From assembly GCA_021739645.1 (NCBI GenBank), contig JAIPBL010000009.1, positions 37,857 to 101,856 of the forward strand: a stretch of DNA of 64,000 nucleotides. Reading direction: 5' to 3'. Both the position numbers and the translations under genes were made by a program. Of this stretch, positions 1-6,464 are shown piece by piece. Positions within the stretch are counted from its first letter, which is position 1. Each line of letters begins with the position of its first letter. The stretch is from Saprospiraceae bacterium (lineage in GTDB: Bacteria > Bacteroidota > Bacteroidia > Chitinophagales > Saprospiraceae). The notes beneath the pieces are model-generated. The model saw nothing but the letters and a program-made list of their open reading frames with translations, was not told the DNA's origin and made no database searches.

Positions 1-1
1 G

Positions 2-751
2 GATGGGGAATGTGCGAAGGATGAAAAGCCTGTCCATGATGTCACCCTCAGCGATTTTTCCATCGGGAAATACGAGGTCACCAATGAAGAATACGCTGTT
101 TTCTTGAACGAATATGGTTCGACCACCGGGAAAGAGGGGCAATTCAAAGGTCAGGAATTGATTGGAGAATACAAATGGGGCATCGCCTTCCCGACACCCG
201 ACAACAGCCAAAAGGGCATTAGTGATATTACCAAAACCACTTACCAGGCCCAAAAGGGATACGAAAAATATCCCGTTGTCAATGTGACTTGGTACGGAGC
301 AGTAGCCTACACCGAATGGCTCTCCCAAAAAACAGGCAAGAACTTCCGCCTGCCTACCGAAGCAGAATGGGAGTACGCCGCACGGGGCGGCAGCCAATCC
401 AAGGATACAAAGTACAGTGGTAGTAATAACCTGGACGAAGTTGCGTGGTACTCAGAAAACTCAGGAAATCGAACCCATTCTGTTGGGCAAAAAAGAGGCA
501 ATGAACTGGGTGCCTTCGATATGAGCGGCAATGTTTGGGAATGGTGCGGTGATTGGTACGATGAAAACTATTACCAGAACTTTGTAAAAGGAAGCACAAA
601 TAATCCAAAAGGACCAGCTTCTGGTGTCCGCCGTGTGTTGCGTGGGGGCTCTTGGGACAACGGAGCAACTTGGCTTCGTCCGGCCGACCGTAGCTGGGGC
701 AACCCGGGCGGCAGGTACGACAACGACGGCTTCCGGGTGGCGCAGGGCTAA
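2..751 (+). CDS. Formylglycine-generating-enzyme/sulfatase-modifying-factor-domain protein, 5' end cut by window
   Basis: The open frame enters from the window edge, so the N-terminus and any signal peptide are missing. The visible 249 residues are a SUMF1/FGE-sulfatase domain. They begin with the HDVTLSDFSIGKYEVTNEEY entry motif, followed by the YPVVNVTWYGAVAY and RLPTEAEWEYAARGG blocks. The end has GNVWEWCGDWYDENYY and the closing LRGGSWDN...NDGFRVAQG. In this fold some members oxidise a sulfatase cysteine to formylglycine; many bacterial members are instead structural or lipoprotein-linked domains, for example GldK/GldJ-like proteins of the T9SS. I cannot tell which applies without the N-terminus and see no sulfatase gene nearby. 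The in-frame TTG at 104 lies inside the conserved domain and is not a real start. A terminator follows at 808-833. Confidence 0.85.
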   Translation, partial: DGECAKDEKPVHDVTLSDFSIGKYEVTNEEYAVFLNEYGSTTGKEGQFKGQELIGEYKWGIAFPTPDNSQKGISDITKTTYQAQKGYEKYPVVNVTWYGAVAYTEWLSQKTGKNFRLPTEAEWEYAARGGSQSKDTKYSGSNNLDEVAWYSENSGNRTHSVGQKRGNELGAFDMSGNVWEWCGDWYDENYYQNFVKGSTNNPKGPASGVRRVLRGGSWDNGATWLRPADRSWGNPGGRYDNDGFRVAQG

Positions 752-807
752 GTCACCCTTTGTCACTTTTAAACTTTTACCCTTTGTCTTTTTTCTTTTG
801 ATTTTTT

Positions 808-833
808 ACCGCCGAAGGCGGTCGTTTTTTTTT
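808..833 (+). terminator. Rho-independent terminator after the FGE-domain gene
   Basis: The stem accgcc/ggcggt (808-813 and 817-822) closes on a GAA triloop and is followed by CG and a nine-T run. The same ccGAAgg closing triloop recurs in several intergenic hairpins of this window. Confidence 0.8.
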
Positions 834-908
834 GATTCAAAATGAGCGATACATTCTGACGGTACGGCGGCCCCATCGTTGCAGGAGAGCGAGGGTTTGC
901 CTGGCTCC

Positions 909-941
909 AGACCTGTTAGAACTTCAAGTTCTAACAGGTCT
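909..941. repeat. Perfect 15-bp palindrome
   Basis: Left arm agacctgttagaact (909-923), loop tca, right arm agttctaacaggtct (927-941), all 15 pairs perfect. It lies 43 bp upstream of the glycosidase ATG with no T-run after it, so it is not a simple terminator. It may be an operator-like palindrome or a member of the intergenic hairpin class seen elsewhere here. Confidence 0.75.
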
Positions 942-984
942 TGCTCTTGCGAATGAAAAAACCCGATGCTCCAAAGTATCTACC

Positions 985-2868
985 ATGAAGAATTTCTTTT
1001 TTATTTTTTCAAGCCTACTTGCCCTTGCCTTGCTGGCCGGTGCAGGCTTGAAACAACAATACCAGCTTCCTGTTTGGACCCCCAACGCCGGCTACATCCC
1101 CTCCTTCACCGAAGGCGCCACGGTCACTGCCTCCAGCAACCCAACCGACGCCTGGAAGGTACTCGACGGCGACCCGAACACACACTGGCAGTCAGGTGGG
1201 GTGGTGCCGGGCAAGGCAGACGGCACTACGGAAAACGTGACCATTGACTTTGGACAGCTGCGGCCAGTCGGGCAAATCCACTCCCGGCACTGGGCAGGGG
1301 AGGCGGGCACGGCCACTGCCACGCACCTGTACCTCAGCACCGATGGGAAAAGCTGGCAAGCTATCGCTGCTCTCGACCCCACGGCACTGCACACTGTTGT
1401 CACGGTTTTGCCGAAGGAAATAACTGCTCGCTACCTCAGGTTGGAACACCAACTTGTGAGGAAGGACTGGAACAAAGCTTACATCTGGGAAGTGAAGGCT
1501 TACGACCGTTTTGGGCCGTATGGCCAAATGCCCACGCCCGTCGAGGGGCACACGACCATCCAGGAAATACTCGGTGTGAATGGTTACTGGAGCTTCGGCA
1601 CGGACGAGTATTCCGACCAGCTTGGCCCAGATGGAGGGCCATACCGCTTCAAACCCGTGGCCTCGCACCTCCGCAATTACCATGACCTGAGCTGGGATTT
1701 GAAATCGCCCAGTGACCCGATTGATTTTGATAAAATGGCCAAAGGCGGCGGAACCCCCGTCACCGAATGGCTCAACTGGGACAGGGAGTACAAGGCTTGG
1801 CACGAGGGCGCAGCCATGAACGTACAGGCAAGTCTGCAGTTTTACAAATTCAGACCAGAGGACTGGAAGAATCCAAGAGAGGACGGACGCCGCTACGCCG
1901 AGGCATTTACCCGGCATTTTGGAACAAAAAAAGGAAATGGTCTCATCTGCTCCATCGAAGCGGGCAACGAGCCGTGGCATTACCCCGCCGAGGTTTACCG
2001 GGAAATCCTGCTCGGCATGGCCGAAGGTGCCAGGGCTGGCGACCCAACGATAGAGGTTTTTCCTTGCGCCTTGCAAGCCGTTGACCCGCTGGCAGAAAAG
2101 TATGGCCAATGGAAAAACTACATCGGCGACCGCATCACGGAACAAACTGCCAAGTTGCTCGACGGTATCAATATCCATTGCTACAGCTATGTTTCGGAGA
2201 AAAATGGCAAGCGCCGAGCCGTGCATCCAGAGCATGCTAACTCGACGTTTTGGGAGATGCTGAACGCCATCCGCTGGCGCAACCAGAACATGCCCGGCAA
2301 GAAAATCTACCTCTCGGAATGGGGCTGGGACAGCGACGGGGCCGGGGAGGACTGCACCCACGACGAGTGTGTGAGTGAGCAAGCCGCCGCTAATTACGCC
2401 GTGCGGGGGGCGCTCATCGCTGCCCGGCTCGGCATTGACCGGGCGACGTGGTTTTTTCATGCGAATGACAAAGCACCCTCCTCGCTTTACTCCCGAAGTG
2501 GATTGTTGGGGTCGGCGAATACCGGCTTTGCGAAGAAAAAAACCTTCTTTGCCTTGCAGTCGCTGGTGGCCAGTTTAGGCGATAAATATTTCTACTCGGT
2601 GGTGCGGGAAGATGAAACGGCTTGGGTTTACAGATTCGGGGACGCTGATGGGAAGGTGACGCATTTGGTGGCTTGGCGGCCAGTGGACAGTGATGCCGCA
2701 AACAATCACGCTGCGATGGTGAAAGTTGGGAAAAGGAAAGCAAAAGTTGCATGGTTGTTGGATGGAAGGCCACTCCGTGTCAATGAATTGCAATCAAAAA
2801 CGAAGGTGCAGGATGGGGAATTGGTGCTGACGGTGACGGATGTTCCGTTGGTGGTGGTGCTGGAGTGA
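985..2868 (+). CDS. Secreted glycoside hydrolase (clan GH-A-like) with N-terminal F5/8-type C (discoidin) domain
   Basis: A 627-aa protein. I place the start at ATG 985 because it opens a clear signal peptide (MKNFFFIFSSLLALALLAGAG); the longer in-frame extension to 832 gives arginine-rich non-signal sequence running through a palindrome. Residues ~35-170 form a galactose-binding/discoidin module (TASSNPTDAWKVLDGDPNTHW ending in ITARYLRLEHQ...WEVKAY). The rest reads as a TIM-barrel glycosidase with a probable acid/base Glu329 in the AGNEPW motif and a nucleophile Glu445 in YLSEWGWDSDG, the usual beta-4/beta-7 clan GH-A arrangement. The 3' part looks like a small beta-sandwich. The family (GH39- or GH5-like) and the substrate cannot be set by eye. 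Export is probably to the periplasm or outside; no T9SS tail is visible. It has its own intergenic spacing on both sides. Confidence 0.8.
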   Translation: MKNFFFIFSSLLALALLAGAGLKQQYQLPVWTPNAGYIPSFTEGATVTASSNPTDAWKVLDGDPNTHWQSGGVVPGKADGTTENVTIDFGQLRPVGQIHSRHWAGEAGTATATHLYLSTDGKSWQAIAALDPTALHTVVTVLPKEITARYLRLEHQLVRKDWNKAYIWEVKAYDRFGPYGQMPTPVEGHTTIQEILGVNGYWSFGTDEYSDQLGPDGGPYRFKPVASHLRNYHDLSWDLKSPSDPIDFDKMAKGGGTPVTEWLNWDREYKAWHEGAAMNVQASLQFYKFRPEDWKNPREDGRRYAEAFTRHFGTKKGNGLICSIEAGNEPWHYPAEVYREILLGMAEGARAGDPTIEVFPCALQAVDPLAEKYGQWKNYIGDRITEQTAKLLDGINIHCYSYVSEKNGKRRAVHPEHANSTFWEMLNAIRWRNQNMPGKKIYLSEWGWDSDGAGEDCTHDECVSEQAAANYAVRGALIAARLGIDRATWFFHANDKAPSSLYSRSGLLGSANTGFAKKKTFFALQSLVASLGDKYFYSVVREDETAWVYRFGDADGKVTHLVAWRPVDSDAANNHAAMVKVGKRKAKVAWLLDGRPLRVNELQSKTKVQDGELVLTVTDVPLVVVLE

Positions 2869-2901
2869 AACTACCTTCAATAAGGTCTTCGTGTACGCCG
2901 C

Positions 2902-2993
2902 TTTGTCATGGCCGAAGGCCACCTGCGACGTCATGCGTGGTGTCACGTCATACGGCCCTCATTACGACGCAGGTGGCCTGCGGCCATGACAAA
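2902..2993. repeat. Long intergenic hairpin, copy A of a dispersed element
   Basis: Arms 2902-2935 and 2960-2993 pair over 34 nt with three mismatches. The core is tggccgaaggccacctgcgacgt. Each arm also contains a smaller hairpin (tggccgaaggcca). A related element with the same core and orientation lies at 39423-39504. Nothing in it is coding. Confidence 0.8.
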
Positions 2994-3047
2994 AGGGGGC
3001 GTGTTCCGTGATTATAGTAAATTGACAAACTGATTGAGTATTTTTCC

Positions 3048-3130
3048 TCCCGCAGATTTTGCAGATTTACGCAGATGGTTATTTGATTTTTCCGAAGGAA
3101 AAATCTGCGTAATCTGCGTAATCTGCGGGA
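3048..3130. repeat. Word-iterated intergenic hairpin (gcagatt / aatctgc)
   Basis: Left arm 3048-3076 iterates gcagatt(t/a) three times. Right arm 3103-3130 iterates its complement (atctgcgta) three times and closes with gcggga against tcccgc. The loop holds a second hairpin, gatttttcc-GAA-ggaaaaatc (3085-3105). Together with 2902-2993 this explains most of the gap between the glycosidase and the adenosine deaminase gene; I see no gene there. Confidence 0.8.
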
Positions 3131-3210
3131 GCAACTTTGCGGCAAAACCGCAAACATCAAAAACTCATTCTGTAAATCAAAGAACTATGGATAGCCCAAT
3201 AGGATTAGGT

Positions 3211-4203
3211 TTAATGGTACGCCGCCAAGATTTTTTCTCGCAAAACTGCCTTTCTTTCCTCTGAAATAAACGCATGATTTATCGCCTCCAAATTGCAGCG
3301 CAAAAAATGCGCTTTCCCCCAATCGAATTGGTTTTGTAGAATCTCGTACTCCTTGGCGAGCGTGGTGTCGGAGATGGTGCGGGCGTCCGTGTTCACGCTC
3401 ATCGAGACGCCGCTGCGGTAAATTTGGTCGGCGGGGTGGTTTTCCATGCTGTCCACCACGTTTGTTTGGACGTTGCTGGTGGGGCAAACTTCGAGGTGGA
3501 TATTGGCCGATTTCAGGTGCTCCATCAGCTTCGAGTCTTCCACGCTGCGCACCCCGTGGCCGATTCTTTTTGGGTGAAAATGCTGCAATGTTTCCCAAAC
3601 GCTGTCGGCACCTTTCGCTTCTCCGGCGTGTGCGGTGACGCTCAGTCCCTTTTCTTTGGCGTATGCAAATGCCTTTAAATGTTGGTCGATTGGGAAACCA
3701 GCTTCATCCGCTGCAATGTCGAATCCCACAATGTTGGTGCCTCGGAATTGCTCGACCAACTGCACCGTTTCCATGCTCTGATTTTCATCAAAATGCCGTA
3801 ACGTGCAGAGGATGATGCCAGCCTCGACGCCTGTTTTTTCCATGCCTTCCGTGGCTGCATTGTTCACGATTTGAACGACTTGCTCCGGTGTCAACCCATT
3901 TTGCAAATGGAGTAGCGGCGCAAAGCGGATTTCCGCATAAATCACGTTGTCAGCTTTCAATTGCTGGAACAAATCGAGGGTGACCAGACGCAGTTCTTCT
4001 TCGGTTTGCATCAGTTCAAATCCTTTGATAGCCCGACTTAAATAATCGGCTAAGTCGTTGCATTTTGGGGGTGCAACGAACGATTCCCGGTAAGTTTCAT
4101 GGCTTATTCTTGGGTCAATTTGCTGGACCACATCGAAGCTCAACGAGCAGTCGAGGTGGAGGTGGAGTTCGATTTTTGGATATTTTGCGAAGTCTATTTT
4201 CAC
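3211..4203 (-). CDS. add: Adenosine deaminase
   Basis: A 330-aa metal-dependent purine deaminase that converts adenosine (or a related aminopurine) to the 6-oxo product in the cytoplasm. The zinc ligands of the family are visible: HLHLD with His14 and His16, HAGE at 192-195 with catalytic Glu195, GHG with His216, and Asp273 in SVNTDART. The second aspartate of the usual NTDDP motif is Ala274 here. This variant occurs in the bacterial subfamily with NTD(N/A)RT-S, so it may mark a different substrate preference. The start is GTG at 4203, giving the compact N-terminus typical of the family. It is transcribed toward the hairpins at 3.0 kb and is divergent from the DUF4442 gene. Confidence 0.9.
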   Translation of the reverse strand: MKIDFAKYPKIELHLHLDCSLSFDVVQQIDPRISHETYRESFVAPPKCNDLADYLSRAIKGFELMQTEEELRLVTLDLFQQLKADNVIYAEIRFAPLLHLQNGLTPEQVVQIVNNAATEGMEKTGVEAGIILCTLRHFDENQSMETVQLVEQFRGTNIVGFDIAADEAGFPIDQHLKAFAYAKEKGLSVTAHAGEAKGADSVWETLQHFHPKRIGHGVRSVEDSKLMEHLKSANIHLEVCPTSNVQTNVVDSMENHPADQIYRSGVSMSVNTDARTISDTTLAKEYEILQNQFDWGKAHFLRCNLEAINHAFISEERKAVLREKILAAYH

Positions 4204-4339
4204 ACAAAAAGGTTTTGAAAATACAGGTTGAATAGTCAGAAGCTGGTTCGAGGCGGCAAGATAATGAGCATTGTTTTCTTTTGGAAATAGCTACTTTCGC
4301 AGCGAAGGATTCCATCATTATTTTTGTCAAAACTGTCCA

Positions 4340-4840
4340 ATGCAACACCCTCAACTTTCACCACAAGCTGCAAAATACCTTCAGGACATCCAGTCTAGCT
4401 GGAAACTCTGGCTCTATTTTTTCAAAAATTTACCCTCAGCGCTGTGGTGGGGATTTAAGGTGAAAAGCGCTTCAACGGAACGCACGGAAGTAACGATACC
4501 CTACAATTGGCGAACCCAAAACCCTTTCAAATCCATCTACTTTGCGGCATTGGCCGGGGCTGGTGAACTGTCCACTGGCGTCATGGCCACGCTGGCCCGC
4601 ATGTCTGGCGGCGATGTCTCGATGCTCGTTTTGGAACAACGAGCCGAGTTTGTGAAAAAGGCCAATACGCTGACAACCTTCACTTGCGAGGACGGCCAGG
4701 CGGTTTTTGAAACCGTCAAAAAGGCAGTCTCCACCCGCCAACCTCAAACCATCACCATGCTGGGCACAGGCCGAAATACTGATGGGGAAGTGGTCGCTCG
4801 AATTTATATCACCTGGACTTTTAAGCTCAGAGGCTTTTAG
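4340..4840 (+). CDS. DUF4442 hotdog-fold protein (putative thioesterase)
   Basis: A 166-aa protein that fits the DUF4442/YiiD C-terminal-like hotdog family: N-terminal helix (LPSALWWGFKVKS), then TIPYNWRTQNPFKSIYFAALAGAGELSTGV with the family's N-P-F-x-S-I-Y-F-A-A core, and beta strands to the end. I chose ATG 4340 over an upstream in-frame start at 4271, because the extra 23 residues are cysteine- and phenylalanine-rich and overlap a possible promoter (TACTTTCG at 4292). The substrate is unknown; related proteins are suspected acyl-CoA or acyl-ACP thioesterases. It converges with the DUF4403 gene. Confidence 0.75.
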   Translation: MQHPQLSPQAAKYLQDIQSSWKLWLYFFKNLPSALWWGFKVKSASTERTEVTIPYNWRTQNPFKSIYFAALAGAGELSTGVMATLARMSGGDVSMLVLEQRAEFVKKANTLTTFTCEDGQAVFETVKKAVSTRQPQTITMLGTGRNTDGEVVARIYITWTFKLRGF

Positions 4841-4843
4841 CGA

Positions 4844-4892
4844 GTGATCGGGTAAGCTAGGTACTATTGGTTCGGCTAGCTCACCCGCTCAC
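4844..4892. terminator. Hairpin between convergent genes
   Basis: Arms 4844-4860 and 4876-4892 match at 15 of 17 positions. The right arm runs on into a ctctctca-type iterated tract up to 4917. Its position between two converging stop codons suggests a shared termination or insulation role. There is no T-run on the plus strand. Confidence 0.5.
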
Positions 4893-4920
4893 CTCTCTCA
4901 CTCTCTCATTCTCTCACGCT

Positions 4921-6303
4921 CTAAAACCCTCTTACGTCCAGGTTCAGCTTTCCCTTCAAGCCAATCCGAACCCGGATGGCATTGGTAGCCACATAGACAT
5001 TGGAGATGGAGAGGTCGTCGAGCAGGCCATTTAGGTGGATGCCGGGGGCAAGTTCGTAGTCCCGAAGTGCCTCCTGGATGGATTTTTTGGAGTCTTCAAG
5101 GTTGTATTTCAGGTAAAAATCGAGGCTCTCCTGCACCTGTTTTTTCATGGGGCCTTTGAAGAGCCAACTGGCGCTTTTCATCAGTGCTTTTTGGCTACTG
5201 AAATCAAAATCCACATCTTTTAGTTTGACTTGATTGGCTTCGGCGTCGTACACCGGTTCGGCGATTAGGAACACGTCGCCGTTGTAGCTGCCCTTGAGGT
5301 TGGTGCGCACCACCAGCTTATTGCCTTGGCCGTACAATCCCATGTCCTCCACCCGCACTTGTTTGTTTTTATAAGAAAAAACCTCCCCCACCATGTTCTG
5401 CTTCGACAAGCGCTCGGCCTCTTTGAAAGGTACTTCGGTGTCGAGGAACAGCGAAAAATTGTCGGCACCTTCAGCTGCATATCCAAAGTCCGGCAATTTG
5501 CCAACATTTCTAGCTGATGGCTTATCGCCCAAAGAAATCTGAGGCTTCGTGACCACCACCACCGTACTTTCCACGGTGTACCCATTCGATTTAAAGGGAG
5601 TCATGCTCACGGACTGTGGGTTGAGCAGTAGCCAAGTGGCGTACTCCTCCGACAACTGGAATGGGTCGTGCATTTCCTTCCAGGTGCGTTCCATTTCCTT
5701 TTTTAGGTCGAAAAGGTTTTTCACCTCATCGTCAATGGACTTGGCGAAAGTGTTGCGGGTCTGGTTGATGACCAGGTTGGCAATTGGTGTGATGGGCAGG
5801 TCGGCAAAGCCAAGTTTTATCACCGGTTCCCTAAGCCATTTGTAAGTGGTAAGCGTAGTGGTCGTTTCGAGCGACCAGTCCGGCTTAATATTGTACCGGG
5901 TGCTGAACTCCAAGGCCAAAGACCCTTCGCCCTCCACGGCAGAGAACATCAGGTCTTTTTTTATCCAAAGGTCAACTGGAATCCGGTACTTGATTTCCTG
6001 TTCATTGATGTCAATCGTGATGTTTTCCCGCTTTTTAGCCCGAATGGCAAGACCGTCATCCTTCAAGTTATTATCTTCGTAAAGCATGTCGCCAATCTGG
6101 TCGTTCATGGCCTTCAACAATTCTGATTTGTAAAACTTGAGCGGAATATTGATGACCGAAGGCTCCGGTTCGAGGTTGAGGTTGTTGTAATACTCGTTAG
6201 GTTTGGTGGGTTTTGTTGTGCTGCAAGCAGCAATAAATATGGTGGCAATCAGGAAAAAGGCCAACTTGGTAGTTGGGAGGCAAGATTTCCAATTATTCGG
6301 CAT
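4921..6303 (-). CDS. DUF4403 family lipoprotein
   Basis: A 460-aa protein. Starting at ATG 6303 gives a signal peptide with a lipobox (LIATIFIAAC, Cys27), so it is probably an envelope lipoprotein; the longer frame upstream to 6486 has no signal character. The body matches the DUF4403 pattern, a duplicated alpha/beta region resembling tubular lipid-binding (TULIP-like) repeats: an early segment with INIPLKFYKSELLKAMNDQIGDMLYED, a middle block KPDWSLETTTTLTTYKWLREPVIKLGFADLPIT, and a later NYNGDVFLIAEPVYDAEANQVKLKDVDFDF-like block. The function is not established. It is divergent from the PDZ protein gene. Confidence 0.75.
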   Translation of the reverse strand: MPNNWKSCLPTTKLAFFLIATIFIAACSTTKPTKPNEYYNNLNLEPEPSVINIPLKFYKSELLKAMNDQIGDMLYEDNNLKDDGLAIRAKKRENITIDINEQEIKYRIPVDLWIKKDLMFSAVEGEGSLALEFSTRYNIKPDWSLETTTTLTTYKWLREPVIKLGFADLPITPIANLVINQTRNTFAKSIDDEVKNLFDLKKEMERTWKEMHDPFQLSEEYATWLLLNPQSVSMTPFKSNGYTVESTVVVVTKPQISLGDKPSARNVGKLPDFGYAAEGADNFSLFLDTEVPFKEAERLSKQNMVGEVFSYKNKQVRVEDMGLYGQGNKLVVRTNLKGSYNGDVFLIAEPVYDAEANQVKLKDVDFDFSSQKALMKSASWLFKGPMKKQVQESLDFYLKYNLEDSKKSIQEALRDYELAPGIHLNGLLDDLSISNVYVATNAIRVRIGLKGKLNLDVRGF

Positions 6304-6326
6304 TGTAATGATTTTGAATTTTTTGG

Positions 6327-6334
6327 CAAAAATA
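6327..6334 (-). promoter_or_regulatory. Putative Bacteroidota -7 element for the DUF4403 gene
   Basis: On the minus strand this reads TATTTTTG, matching the Bacteroidota -7 consensus TAnnTTTG, 24 bp before the chosen ATG at 6303. No well-spaced -33 TTTG is visible. Confidence 0.4.
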
Positions 6335-6404
6335 CATGGGAGTTGTAAACAATGGTATGCAACATTTGCATTCGAACGCTGTCCATTTGATTTAGAAGTT
6401 AAAA

Positions 6405-6412
6405 TATTTTTG
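6405..6412 (+). promoter_or_regulatory. Putative Bacteroidota -7 element for the PDZ protein
   Basis: TATTTTTG fits TAnnTTTG. A TTTG at 6386-6389 lies 15 nt upstream, shorter than the usual ~19-20. The position suits transcription starting before the ATG at 6465. Confidence 0.45.
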
Positions 6413-6464
6413 TGTTCACAATTGCCATGAAAACGGTAGCGTGAATGAACATTTACAAAAGATA

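Noticed and set aside
1192..2460. 422-aa open frame on the minus strand inside the glycosidase gene
   Set aside because: It lies opposite a gene with signal peptide, domains and catalytic residues; the antisense frame has none of these and is a shadow of the GC-rich codons.
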